A stretch of DNA of 44,192 nucleotides, taken from Oscillospiraceae bacterium. GTDB taxonomy: Bacteria; Bacillota; Clostridia; Oscillospirales; Ruminococcaceae. The position numbers were made by a program, and so were the translations under genes. The stretch covers positions 1 to 44,192 of the forward strand of contig JAGBAZ010000058.1 in the NCBI GenBank assembly GCA_018110905.1. Direction: 5' to 3'. The notes beneath the pieces are model-generated. The model had not been told where the DNA came from. It ran no database searches and saw nothing but the letters and a program-made list of their open reading frames with translations. Position 1 is the stretch's first letter. The number at the start of each line of letters is the position of its first letter. Below are positions 1-7,894 of the stretch, one piece after another.

Positions 1-15
1 GGCTGCCTGTAATTG

Positions 16-110
16 TGATGCGATGGTTAACCCTCAGTACCCCTTCGAGGGGTCAGCAAGTACTGACCCTTCTAGGGTCTGAGCAAACCACTAGTTTACT
101 AGTGGTTATG
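16..110 (+). mobile_element. IS200/IS605-like structured end (left edge)
   Basis: A run of hairpins fills the left edge: ACCCC-TTCG-AGGGGT-type stem at 39-53, ACCCT/AGGGT at 66-78 and a nine-pair stem AACCACTAG/CTAGTGGTT at 86-107, with GTTAAC at 26-31 before them. The same order of elements with different but still complementary stems occurs inverted at the right edge (44058-44179). Conserved linkers include TGATGCG, GTTAACC, GCAAACCAC and GTGGTTATGATT. This looks like the hairpin-rich end of an IS200/IS605-family element whose transposase lies outside the window. The family assignment is inference. The hairpins lie directly after the stop of the minus-strand gene at 112 and could also end its transcript. 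Confidence 0.5.
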
Positions 111-111
111 A

Positions 112-723
112 TTATTTTATATTTTCACGAATAGTTTTGAAACCGCACCGGATAAGATAAAGCGCTACGATAATGCTTCCGATAAAATCAAGAAGGACCG
201 AAATCATGGATTCCGGCGCAAGCGCAACGGAAAGAAGCGCGATTGTAACACAAAAATCAACAAGGCTTTTTGCAAAGTAAAGCCTTGCCTGAACCGCAAG
301 AATGGCGTTGGGTTCAGCTTTGTTGAGGGCGGTGTATCTTCGCCAGAAAATTGTGTTCGCAATTACCCCCATCACAGCTATCGCAAGGCCGGGAATTACG
401 TTTCCTTTATCCGAAACTTCCGACAAAAACGCAAGAATAAGCATAAAAGCGCCGCCAAGGCACATCATCGCGCCGACAAAAAGGTTTGAACGGCGTTCAA
501 GCAAAGCTTTTTTGTTTTCGTCAAAGTTTTCGTTTTTGTTTGTGATTTTGTAAATCACAAAGGACATTATTATCGCCAGAAGTTCGGAGCTTCTTCGGAT
601 AAAATCGGCAATCTGTGTGGAACTTCTTCCGGCAAGAAGCCCAAGACCTACAACCAAAGGGCCAGGGGAACTCATGATGACCGACCACAAAAGAGTTCTT
701 GAACCGGATTTTCTGCTGCTCAT
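112..723 (-). CDS. CDF-like cation transporter membrane domain protein
   Basis: A 203-residue polytopic membrane protein with about five or six hydrophobic segments and no cytoplasmic C-terminal domain. The N-terminal pattern (LLWSVIMSSPGPLVVGLGLL, then ADFIRRSSELLAI) resembles the transmembrane domain of cation diffusion facilitators, which export divalent metals by proton exchange. The paired Asp/His metal ligands of that family are incomplete: there is an Asp in ADFIRR and one in SLVDF, but no HxxxD pair. It may be a divergent family member or have lost metal transport. Its ATG overlaps the stop of the upstream kinase-like gene by four bases (ATGA), so the two are one translationally coupled operon. 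The IS-like hairpins at 16-110 follow its stop directly. Confidence 0.6.
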   Translation of the reverse strand: MSSRKSGSRTLLWSVIMSSPGPLVVGLGLLAGRSSTQIADFIRRSSELLAIIMSFVIYKITNKNENFDENKKALLERRSNLFVGAMMCLGGAFMLILAFLSEVSDKGNVIPGLAIAVMGVIANTIFWRRYTALNKAEPNAILAVQARLYFAKSLVDFCVTIALLSVALAPESMISVLLDFIGSIIVALYLIRCGFKTIRENIK

Positions 724-1436
724 ACAAAACCTCCAAGCAAAGCCATAAGCGGGATCATTACGGTCATCGCAGCTGTGGGACAGGTGACGGTATCCATTCC
801 GTTTGGTGTAACAAGTTCCACAACCGTTGCCGCAAAAGCTCCGGCAAGGGGAATTATAATATAGGCGGCGGTGTTAAGGTGATTGTGTGCAAGAAGAACG
901 CAAAGAATTGCCGCAAAGGAAGAAACAAACATTGCGGCGGAACCTTCATAGCTTTTTTTGTGGTCCGCATATTTCCATTTTATTTTGTGCTTTCCGAATT
1001 TTTTTCCGAAAAGTGCGGCAAATGCGTCGCCTACTCCCCAGGCATACATACAGGCAAGCCCGAGATATTTGTCCCCAAGGATTCCCCAGCAAACGGTGTT
1101 GCAGAAAGCAAGCATTGTGAAAGCAAGCAAAAGGCTTTGTTTGAGTTCGCCCTTTTTCCTTTCGGTAACAAAAGAAGAAAAAGCCGGAATATGTTCTGCG
1201 GCGGCAAGAGCGGGATAGATAAGTACCTCGAGCGCTAAAGTGAACAAAACCGATATCCACCATGTTTTAAAAGCGAAGGCAAAAGGAATATATGCCACAA
1301 GCAAAACGGAGTGCAGCATTTTCCGGAAAAGTTCATCCGGGATTTTGATAAGCCAGCGAAGGATAAACATTGATGAAGCCGCAGCTATAAAATAAATACA
1401 GACCTGCGCCGCTCCGGATAAAAGTTCCTGCAACAA
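720..1436 (-). CDS. Dolichol/phytol kinase-like (CDP-alcohol-linked) membrane protein
   Basis: A 238-residue integral membrane protein with about seven hydrophobic segments. GVGDAFAALFGKKFGKHKI followed by KKSYEGSAAMF matches the conserved core of the dolichol kinase / phytol kinase / phosphatidate cytidylyltransferase-like family, in which the G-D-x-x-A-x-x-x-G-x-x-x-G segment binds the nucleotide. ELVTPNGMDTVTCP near the C terminus is also typical. The substrate is unknown; lipid or polyprenol phosphorylation is the family's activity. The start is TTG: there are two adjacent TTG codons, at 1436 and 1433, behind a GGGGGG Shine-Dalgarno at 1440-1445, and the second has the better spacing. First gene of a two-gene operon with the CDF-like protein. 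Confidence 0.65.
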   Translation of the reverse strand: MLQELLSGAAQVCIYFIAAASSMFILRWLIKIPDELFRKMLHSVLLVAYIPFAFAFKTWWISVLFTLALEVLIYPALAAAEHIPAFSSFVTERKKGELKQSLLLAFTMLAFCNTVCWGILGDKYLGLACMYAWGVGDAFAALFGKKFGKHKIKWKYADHKKSYEGSAAMFVSSFAAILCVLLAHNHLNTAAYIIIPLAGAFAATVVELVTPNGMDTVTCPTAAMTVMIPLMALLGGFV

Positions 1437-1523
1437 AATCCCCCCTTTTTATTTTTACAAAAATATTATAATGCCGAAAAAAGCAAATGTAAATCCAAGG
1501 ACCCGTTAAATTTGCACTGTCCG

Positions 1524-1562
1524 AAAAAGAAAAAGGAGCATTTCTTTACGAAACGCTCCTTT
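1524..1562 (-). terminator. Terminator after spoVAC
   Basis: Stem AGGAGC.TTTC / GAAA.GCTCCT at 1534-1560 with a loop of about five bases. Read on the minus strand it is followed by a U-rich tract. It lies just after the spoVAC stop, so spoVAC is a single-gene unit separated from the kinase-like operon. Confidence 0.85.
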
Positions 1563-1571
1563 TTCTTTTGT

Positions 1572-2015
1572 TTAAAACATTTTTAAAACCCAGTAAATTA
1601 TTCCGTAGGCCACCGAAGCCAGAACGCCATAGACAATGACCGGTCCCGCAATGGTAAAAATCTTTACTCCCAAGCCGAGCACAAAACCTTCGGTTTTGAA
1701 TTCCATGGCGGGGGAAACAACGGCATTTGCAAAGCCCGTTATCGGAACAAGGGTGCCTCCTCCGCCGAATTTTGCAATTTTGTCGTAAATTCCAAACCCG
1801 GTGAGCACAGCAGAAAGCCCGATAAGAGTTATTGAGCACGCGACGGCGGCATTTGGCGTGCTCAGGCCTGCATCAAGATAAAAGTTGAGCACGAACTGGC
1901 CGATGGCACAAATTGTTCCGCCGATTAAAAAAGCGCCGGAAAGATTTCTTAAACATTTTGTTTTTGGAACGGCCGCTTCGCCCATTTTTTTATATTCATC
2001 GGAAGAAAGGGACAT
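1572..2015 (-). CDS. spoVAC: Stage V sporulation protein AC
   Basis: A 147-residue membrane protein of the SpoVAC/SpoVAE family (about 150 residues is normal). It shows the family's cytoplasmic N terminus with the Y-K-K-x7-P-K start, then AFLIGGTICAIGQ, and the glycine-rich FGGGGTLVPITGFANAV region. SpoVA proteins form the spore inner-membrane channel that moves calcium-dipicolinate into the forespore and out at germination; SpoVAC is the likely mechanosensitive subunit. Shine-Dalgarno AAGGAG lies about 11 bases before the ATG. In most Clostridia it is followed by spoVAD and spoVAE, but here a terminator follows at once, so the partners must be elsewhere. A forespore sigma-G promoter would be expected; I could not fix one with confidence. 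Confidence 0.85.
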   Translation of the reverse strand: MSLSSDEYKKMGEAAVPKTKCLRNLSGAFLIGGTICAIGQFVLNFYLDAGLSTPNAAVACSITLIGLSAVLTGFGIYDKIAKFGGGGTLVPITGFANAVVSPAMEFKTEGFVLGLGVKIFTIAGPVIVYGVLASVAYGIIYWVLKMF

Positions 2016-2102
2016 TTTAAAAAATTCTCCTTTTGTTTTTGTTTATTGTTTGGAAAAAGGTAAAAAATATTCCCGTAAAACAAAAAAGCAAAGGGTGTTT
2101 TT

Positions 2103-2474
2103 ATGAAAAACAAAAAAACTGCAGTGCTTTCCGGCTCTTTTTCCGGAATCCTGAACGGACTTTTTGGTTCCGGCGGCGGAATAATTGCTGTTCCGCTTTT
2201 TAAAAAAAGCGGACTTTCTCAAAAGGAAGCCCAGGCAACGGCGCTTTTTATGATGTTTTTTCTTTCTTCGGTTTCTGCCGGAATATATCTTTATGAAGGA
2301 CAGCTTTCCTTCACGGATGCTCTGGGTTATATTCCCGGTGGAATTTTGGGCGGAATCGCCGCTTCTCTCTGTTTTCGAAAAATAAGCCCGACGCTGTTAA
2401 GAAAAATTTTCGGCGGATTTGTAATTTTTTCCGCCGCAAGAATGCTTTGGGGGATAGTTGCGGAATGGATATGA
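2103..2474 (+). CDS. TauE/SafE-family exporter, half 1
   Basis: A 123-residue protein with four predicted membrane helices. It carries the glycine-rich signature GLFGSGGGIIAVPLF near the N terminus, which is the repeat signature of the TauE/SafE (sulfite/organosulfonate exporter) family. Usual members are about 250 residues with two such halves; here each half is its own gene. The next gene begins by overlapping this stop, so the halves are made together and probably form a heterodimer. Substrate is unknown; the family exports anions such as sulfite and sulfoacetate. It is divergent from spoVAC, with 87 bases between the start codons. Confidence 0.8.
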   Translation: MKNKKTAVLSGSFSGILNGLFGSGGGIIAVPLFKKSGLSQKEAQATALFMMFFLSSVSAGIYLYEGQLSFTDALGYIPGGILGGIAASLCFRKISPTLLRKIFGGFVIFSAARMLWGIVAEWI

Positions 2475-2821
2475 TAATCGGTTTTCTTGCGGGATTTGCC
2501 GGTGGTCTCGGCGTTGGCGGCGGAGGGATCCTTCTTCTTTATCTTACAGCTTTTGCCGGGGTGGAACAGCTTTCCGCACAGGGGATAAATCTTTTGTTTT
2601 TTCTTCCAACGGCCGCTGCGGCGCTTTTTATCCACCTGAAAAACGGCTTTGTAAAATGGAAAACTGCTTTTTTGGCTTCCGCTTTCGGAATTCCCGGGGT
2701 TTTCGTCGGTTATTTTATTGCGAAAAACATCGATAAAACTTTTCTTCGGGTATTCTTCGCCCTTTTTCTGCTTTTTGTAGGTCTGAAGGAATTTTTCAGA
2801 AAAGAACCCCAAAAAGAATAA
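2465..2821 (+). CDS. TauE/SafE-family exporter, half 2
   Basis: A 118-residue, four-helix half transporter with its own glycine-rich signature (FAGGLGVGGGGILLLYL). It is similar in plan, but not identical, to the preceding gene. ATG codons at 2465 and 2471 are both possible; the 2471 ATG overlaps the upstream stop as ATGA, and a GGGGGAT Shine-Dalgarno lies at about 2450-2456. A longer start at 2447 is in frame but lies before that site. Together the two genes rebuild a full-length TauE/SafE protein. The 3' end overlaps a convergent minus-strand small ORF by 26 bases. Confidence 0.8.
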   Translation: MDMIIGFLAGFAGGLGVGGGGILLLYLTAFAGVEQLSAQGINLLFFLPTAAAALFIHLKNGFVKWKTAFLASAFGIPGVFVGYFIAKNIDKTFLRVFFALFLLFVGLKEFFRKEPQKE

Positions 2822-3089
2822 ATCCGATTCTGATAAACGGCGGAAGGATAAAAATCAAAAGCCGAAGTCCCGGCAAAAATTTGATTAAAGGGGAAAAATC
2901 AAAGGAAAAATCCCTTCCGAAAATTTCTCCGGAAAAAATGTTTTCATCAAATTCAAGCAAAAGCACTTCTCCGGAAGAAAATCCGCTTTCCGAAACGTTT
3001 TTGTTTATAAGCTCAAAAGCAAATATCATCAGAAGAAAAAGAATAATAGCGGCAAAAGCCGCGGCAAATGCCCTTCGAAAATCAGCCGT
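2796..3089 (-). CDS. Small two-helix membrane protein, ACG in place of a start codon
   Basis: The reading frame is open from a codon ACG at 3089 and encodes about 97 residues: a basic N terminus, a hydrophobic helix (RRAFAAAFAAIILFLLMIFA), an acidic middle segment with IFSGEIFGRDFSFDF, and a second hydrophobic helix at the C terminus. A strong GGAGGG Shine-Dalgarno at 3097-3102 is exactly seven bases from this ACG, where an ATG would be expected. The first in-frame ATG (3029) is 20 codons later, inside helix 1, with no ribosome site. Either ACG is used, or an ATG mutated (or was misread) here. No family recognised. The complementary strand also has an open frame, but its product looks like a shadow. 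Confidence 0.4.
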   Translation of the reverse strand, partial: TADFRRAFAAAFAAIILFLLMIFAFELINKNVSESGFSSGEVLLLEFDENIFSGEIFGRDFSFDFSPLIKFLPGLRLLIFILPPFIRIGFILFGVLF

Positions 3090-3092
3090 AAA

Positions 3093-3121
3093 AACGCCCT
3101 CCTTTTTTTAAAAGTCTGGGC
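3093..3121 (-). terminator. Possible terminator after spoIIP
   Basis: Read on the minus strand, CGCCC pairs with GGGCG across a loop that itself can pair CTTTT with AAAAG, and is followed by TTTTT. It contains the GGAGGG that would serve as ribosome site for the next small ORF, so terminator and translation signal overlap. Confidence 0.5.
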
Positions 3122-3135
3122 GCTTTTTTTGTTTT

Positions 3136-4275
3136 TTATTCGGTAAAAAGTTCCGCCAAAGCGTTGGCAAGAAGTTCTGCGGAATATTTTGCTTCCTCAA
3201 GGGTGTTTCCGGTTGCGCCGATTTCTATAAGAAGAAGTCCCGGGGAAAGATCCATATTATATTTTCTGTAATCAAAAAGGATGGGCCGGCAAAGCCCGGG
3301 ATAAAGTTCTTCCATCTTGCTTGCCAAAGCCGCCGCAAACCTTAGATTTTCCCAATAATCCGGCATATTCATTGTTCCGTCGTCACAGCCGGAAATTATC
3401 ATTATCTGCGCGGCTTTTTTGCCGTTTATAACGGCGGTGGGCTTTATTATTTCCGAGGAAGAAGGTTCGATAGCGTCCCGGTGGATATCAAGGCAGATTT
3501 TGATTTCCGGGTTTTGATCAAGATGTTCTGATATCGTAACGGCGCTCCGCTGGTAAGAACCTGTGTAGCTTGGGTCATCATGCATGGTGCCGTCGTGTAT
3601 GACGCCAATGCCTTTTTCTGAAAGAACACAGGTGATTACGTCGCCGACGGAAATCATGTTTTCGTCAGGGTCGGTGCTGCGCCACGTTCCCGCCATATCA
3701 AAAATTCCGCTGTCGCTTTTTTCATAACCTTCGGTCGCATGAGTGTGGTAAAGCAGGATCTGCGGATTTTCGGAATCAAAATCAAGGGAAAGATCGTGCT
3801 TTGTTTCAAGCATTTTTTTGATTTTTTCTGTGCTGTGGTGGGTGCAGTTTTTTATCATCGCGTTTTCAAAGGCAACATAAAGCCCGCCTTCGGAAGCGGA
3901 ATATTTTGTTTCGGTAACTTTACCTTTTCGGTTTTCGGGAATCTGGCTTTCGATTTCAGGAATTTCAAAAACAATCTGTTCTTCCGGATCTTCCGGAGCG
4001 GATATTTCATCTTTGTTTTCAAAAACAGGTTTTTCCGTTTCCGGCTTTTCTTCCAAAGGCGGGTTTTGCAAAAATTCAATGGCGTTACCGGGGGAAGCAA
4101 AGGCCAAAGCATAGTAAAAAAGGTCAGAACCGTTTTTTGCGGTAAAAATACAGATATAAATTCCGGCGGCACAAAACAAAACACCGAAAAAAATACGCAG
4201 GGAAAAAAGCACCCCGTAAACAAGGTTCTTTTTAAAATGTTTATATGAAATTTTCCGAAAAACTCTCTTGTCCAT
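3136..4275 (-). CDS. spoIIP: Stage II sporulation protein P
   Basis: SpoIIP is the mother-cell amidase/endopeptidase that, with SpoIID and SpoIIM, thins septal peptidoglycan during engulfment. The product of 379 residues has an N-terminal membrane anchor (YGVLFSLRIFFGVLFCAAGI), a variable Glu/Pro-rich stalk, and a C-terminal catalytic domain with zinc-ligand motifs LLYHTHATEGY and CLDIHRDA and the conserved LLIEIGATGNT. The start at 4275 is chosen because the longer in-frame ATG at 4353 lies inside the addA terminator hairpin and adds 26 residues not expected for the family. The gene is monocistronic or co-transcribed with the small membrane ORF downstream. Confidence 0.92.
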   Translation of the reverse strand: MDKRVFRKISYKHFKKNLVYGVLFSLRIFFGVLFCAAGIYICIFTAKNGSDLFYYALAFASPGNAIEFLQNPPLEEKPETEKPVFENKDEISAPEDPEEQIVFEIPEIESQIPENRKGKVTETKYSASEGGLYVAFENAMIKNCTHHSTEKIKKMLETKHDLSLDFDSENPQILLYHTHATEGYEKSDSGIFDMAGTWRSTDPDENMISVGDVITCVLSEKGIGVIHDGTMHDDPSYTGSYQRSAVTISEHLDQNPEIKICLDIHRDAIEPSSSEIIKPTAVINGKKAAQIMIISGCDDGTMNMPDYWENLRFAAALASKMEELYPGLCRPILFDYRKYNMDLSPGLLLIEIGATGNTLEEAKYSAELLANALAELFTE

Positions 4276-4339
4276 AAATTCCAGCCCTAAACAGTTTTTT
4301 AAAACAGTTAAGTTTATGCCAGGAATATTTAAAAAATGC

Positions 4340-4376
4340 AAAAAAGCGCACACCCGATAACGGATGTGCGCTTAAA
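4340..4376 (-). terminator. addBA operon terminator
   Basis: Near-perfect stem AAGCGCACA.CCG / CGGA.TGTGCGCTT at 4344-4373. On the minus strand it is followed by TTTTTT. It lies 10 bases after the addA stop. Confidence 0.9.
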
Positions 4377-4384
4377 AATATTTT

Positions 4385-7300
4385 TTAAACTTCAAGTTCC
4401 TTTCCGAAACGGAAGGACCAGATTATTGCCGAAACAACTTCTTTTCCAAGGCTTTCGGAAAGAAGGCGTTTGTACATATTCAGCTGGGCTGCATATCGTT
4501 CACGAAGTTCTTCGATGTCTTCGACAAAATCGGTTTTATAGTCAACAACGATATATTTTCCATTTTCTTCGAAAACGCAGTCCGCAACACCCTGAACGGT
4601 TATTTTGTCTTCGGGCGAAGCACCTTCATAACCGAGTTCGGAAGCTGCAAGTCCACGGAGGAACCGAAGTTCCCGGAAAACCTGCGGAGATTTTTCGATT
4701 CTTCTGTAAAGGCCGCTTTCAAAAAATGTTCTGATTTTTTGCGGATCGATTACAGAAGCCTGTTTTTCGGTTATAAAACGCATTTTGGAAAGCCGGAAAA
4801 TTTCCGCCTTCGGGTCATTTTTTGCCGCATCAAAATCACAGAACTGCATGAAGGTATGAAGGGCGGTTCCCCGGTCCGCACCGGAAAGATTTCCGCCGGA
4901 AGGTTTTGCGGAAAAAAGCAATTTTTTATGCATTTCCTGATGGGTAAGGGAAGAAACCCCCGCTTTGGCCGGAATTTTTTCCGAAGCGGAAAAAGGATAC
5001 TTCCATTTTTCTCTTTCAACAAGGGTGCGGTAAAGTTTTTCATCAGGCAAAGCGGTTTCACGTTCTGCTTCGGAAATTTCTTCGGAAACAGAAGTTTCCT
5101 CACCGGAAAGGCTGAATTTCCATTTTGTTTCATCGGGAATTATATATTTATCTTCAAGTCCGGAAAGTTCGCGGAACGCTTTTGCATCCGGATGGCGCAA
5201 AAGTGCGGAAAGCATCCAATCCGAAAGAGAAGTTGCGGAAGAAACGGTGAAGGAATCAAGTTTTCCGCCAAGTCTTGCATTTTCCGCAAGGGAGGAAAGA
5301 TATTTTACCGGTTCCTTTTTACAGCAGGTGATTATAAGATTTTCCTTCGGCCTTGTAAGGGCAACGTAAAGGATCCTCATTTCCTCGGAAAGATTATATC
5401 TGCGAAGTTCCCGCTTAAGAGCAAATTGGGGAACGGTTGCAAAACGCCCGCCGGTTTCAAAATCACGCCTTGGGCATGCAAAGCCAAGTTCGGGATGGAG
5501 AAGCGGAAGATTTGTTTTTTCAATGTGGAACTGTCTTCCGGTTCCGCAAAGGAAAACAACGGGAAATTCAAGACCTTTTGAACCGTGAACAGACATTATC
5601 CTTACGCAGTTTTCACTGCTTCCGGTGGAACCCGCCGGTTTAAGGTCGCTTTCCCTTTCTTCAAGTCGGTTGATAAACCGGATAAAGGCGGAAAGTCCGT
5701 GCGCTCCGGCTTTTTCACGGTCGGAAGCATATTTTATCAAAAGCCTTAAGTTTGCAAGTTTAAGCTGGCCTTCACCGGAACTTTGCATGACCTGCGGGAA
5801 AAAAGTCATGTCATAAAGTCTTTCGATAACTTCGTCGCTCCGTTCATAAGCTGCGGCCTTCCTGAGGGAATCAAGAGTTTTGATAAAGTTTTTTGCTTTT
5901 TCGTTTCCGTTTTCCGCCGCAATTTTTACGGAAGAATAAAGCGGGATCTTTCTGTTTTCAAAACGAATCTCCGAAAGTTCGTCCGGGCTGAAAAGAAACA
6001 TTTCGGAAAGCATTGCCCCCGCAAGAGGAATATCGAGAAGCGGATTATCGATCGCTTTAAGAACATCGATAACCGCAGCAATTTCCGGACGGGAAAGAAA
6101 ACCTTTGTCGTTTTCGCTTCGGCAGTTTATTCCAAGATTCCTCAAAGCGGAAAGGAAGATTTCCGCTTTTCCTTTGGCCGCGCGCAAAAGAATACAGATA
6201 TCGCCATAGCGAACCGGGCGAAGATTTCCGTTTTCAGAAACCGTTTCGCCGTTTTCGACCATCTCTTTTATGCGTTTTGCAACTGTTTTTGCTTCGTCTT
6301 TAACGGGATCGTTTTTGCCGGCGATAAGAATAAATTCATTTCTCACCGCGCTGCTTTCCGGGAAAGAAGCCGCCGGAATAAGCATTTCGGATTCATCGTA
6401 TTCAATTTCCGCGCTTTCGGCGGTCATGATGTTTCCGAAAATAAAGTTTACCGCTCCGGCGATGTTTTTTCGGCTTCGATAGTTTTTTCCAAGGATTATG
6501 GTTGCCGGGAAATTTTTGCTTTCGCCAAGAACAGGCCAGGAAAGCCTTTTTTCAAGGAAAAGAGCGGGCATAGCCTGGCGGAAACGGTAAATGCTCTGCT
6601 TTACGTCACCGACAAAGAAAAGGTTATCACCCCTTGAAATTGTGCTGAAAATAGTATCCTGAACTTTGTTGATATCCTGACATTCGTCGATAAGGATATG
6701 GTCAAAACGCAAAGCGATATCTTTTGCAATGGCGGAAGGAATATATTCTCCGGAAGAAGTTTTTTCGGTAAGAAGCGAAAGGGTATATTGCTCAAGATCC
6801 GTATAATCCAAAAGCTGTTTTTCCTTCTTGATCTCCCTGAAGCGCTTGTCGTAATCAAGAGTAAGCCGGAAAAGACATTCTATCTTAGGATAAAGATCCG
6901 CTATATCCTCCCAGAAATCCTTTTCGGAAACAGCAAAATCCGGATAAAGTTTTTTCTTTATCCCTTCGGAACCGTAATAGCCTTTGCGAACGGTGTCAAC
7001 GTATTTCTTAAAATCTTCGTCAAGATCCTTTGTTCTCGGTTTTTTCATAAAACCGGGCTCGGAAAGAAGCTTGCCGAAAGAATCCCAATCCTTTTCAAGA
7101 CACCTTGAAATAAGTTTTTCAAGAACCGCTCCGTCATCAAAAAACATATCAGCATAAACGTCGCAGTCCATTTTGCGGCAATAATCTTCCATATATGCGG
7201 CGGTTTTGCGGTAATGTAAAAGGGCGGAATGTGCATAACCGAAAAGGACTTTGCCCCAGGGAGATTCGCGAGCGGGAACGGAAGGATCATACATGCAAAG

Positions 7301-7894
7301 TTTTTCCGAAAGCCAGTCCTCATAATGGGGAAGCGCGCTTATAAAACCGTAAAGGGTAAGCACGGCTTCCGAAAGACCCGAATCGCTTCTTCCGCCGCCG
7401 AGAGTTTCAGAAAGTTCGGAAAAAACTTCGGTTCCTTCGGAATAATATTTTTCAATAGTTTCCTCAAGGGCGGCAAAAGAAAGATCCGCCGCTTCATCGT
7501 CATCAGCAATGGAAGGATCGGGCATAAGCCCGAGAACACTTGTGTTTTCGCGGACAATTTCAAGGCAGAAGGAATGAATGGTTCCGATATGGGCACGCTC
7601 CATAAGAAGAAGCTGCCTTGAAAGCAGGGGACTGTCCGGGTTTTCCGCCAGAAGGCGGGAAAGTTCGGCGTTTATTCTTGACCGCATTTCTGCCGCGGCA
7701 AGTTTTGTAAATGTTACGATAAGAAGTCTGTCAGCATCCACAGGGTTTTCGCTGTCCGTGAGCATGCGGATAACCCTTTCGACAAGAACGGCGGTTTTTC
7801 CGCTTCCTGCGGCAGCGGAAACAAGTATGTTTCCGCCAAAGGAAGTGATGGCCGAAAGCTGGTCGCTGTTCCATATACGTTCAGCCAAGCTCAT
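4385..7894 (-). CDS. addA: ATP-dependent helicase/nuclease subunit A
   Basis: AddA, the helicase-nuclease subunit of the AddAB complex that resects double-strand ends for RecA loading. At 1169 residues it is of normal length. Walker A is AAAGSGKTAVLVER near residue 31, motif II is LIDECQD, the SF1 motif III region is FFVGDVKQSIYRFR, motif VI is RILYVALTRPKENLI, and the C-terminal RecB-type nuclease has GTALHTFMQF and VVDYKTDF. The ATG at 7894 (a GTG precedes it at 7897) overlaps the 3' end of addB by 14 bases, so translation is coupled. The partner gene addB is directly upstream. Confidence 0.97.
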   Translation of the reverse strand: MSLAERIWNSDQLSAITSFGGNILVSAAAGSGKTAVLVERVIRMLTDSENPVDADRLLIVTFTKLAAAEMRSRINAELSRLLAENPDSPLLSRQLLLMERAHIGTIHSFCLEIVRENTSVLGLMPDPSIADDDEAADLSFAALEETIEKYYSEGTEVFSELSETLGGGRSDSGLSEAVLTLYGFISALPHYEDWLSEKLCMYDPSVPARESPWGKVLFGYAHSALLHYRKTAAYMEDYCRKMDCDVYADMFFDDGAVLEKLISRCLEKDWDSFGKLLSEPGFMKKPRTKDLDEDFKKYVDTVRKGYYGSEGIKKKLYPDFAVSEKDFWEDIADLYPKIECLFRLTLDYDKRFREIKKEKQLLDYTDLEQYTLSLLTEKTSSGEYIPSAIAKDIALRFDHILIDECQDINKVQDTIFSTISRGDNLFFVGDVKQSIYRFRQAMPALFLEKRLSWPVLGESKNFPATIILGKNYRSRKNIAGAVNFIFGNIMTAESAEIEYDESEMLIPAASFPESSAVRNEFILIAGKNDPVKDEAKTVAKRIKEMVENGETVSENGNLRPVRYGDICILLRAAKGKAEIFLSALRNLGINCRSENDKGFLSRPEIAAVIDVLKAIDNPLLDIPLAGAMLSEMFLFSPDELSEIRFENRKIPLYSSVKIAAENGNEKAKNFIKTLDSLRKAAAYERSDEVIERLYDMTFFPQVMQSSGEGQLKLANLRLLIKYASDREKAGAHGLSAFIRFINRLEERESDLKPAGSTGSSENCVRIMSVHGSKGLEFPVVFLCGTGRQFHIEKTNLPLLHPELGFACPRRDFETGGRFATVPQFALKRELRRYNLSEEMRILYVALTRPKENLIITCCKKEPVKYLSSLAENARLGGKLDSFTVSSATSLSDWMLSALLRHPDAKAFRELSGLEDKYIIPDETKWKFSLSGEETSVSEEISEAERETALPDEKLYRTLVEREKWKYPFSASEKIPAKAGVSSLTHQEMHKKLLFSAKPSGGNLSGADRGTALHTFMQFCDFDAAKNDPKAEIFRLSKMRFITEKQASVIDPQKIRTFFESGLYRRIEKSPQVFRELRFLRGLAASELGYEGASPEDKITVQGVADCVFEENGKYIVVDYKTDFVEDIEELRERYAAQLNMYKRLLSESLGKEVVSAIIWSFRFGKELEV

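Noticed and set aside
2016..2102. A sigma-G promoter for spoVAC (GGAATA ... CAATAAA on the minus strand)
   Set aside because: Spacing is 19 and both boxes are imperfect; not strong enough to list as a feature.
4276..4338. A sigma-E promoter for spoIIP (AAATATT ... CATAAACT on the minus strand)
   Set aside because: The two boxes are only about five bases apart, too close for sigma-E.
4276..4353. A longer SpoIIP starting at 4353
   Set aside because: The start would lie in the addBA terminator stem and the added residues do not fit the family.
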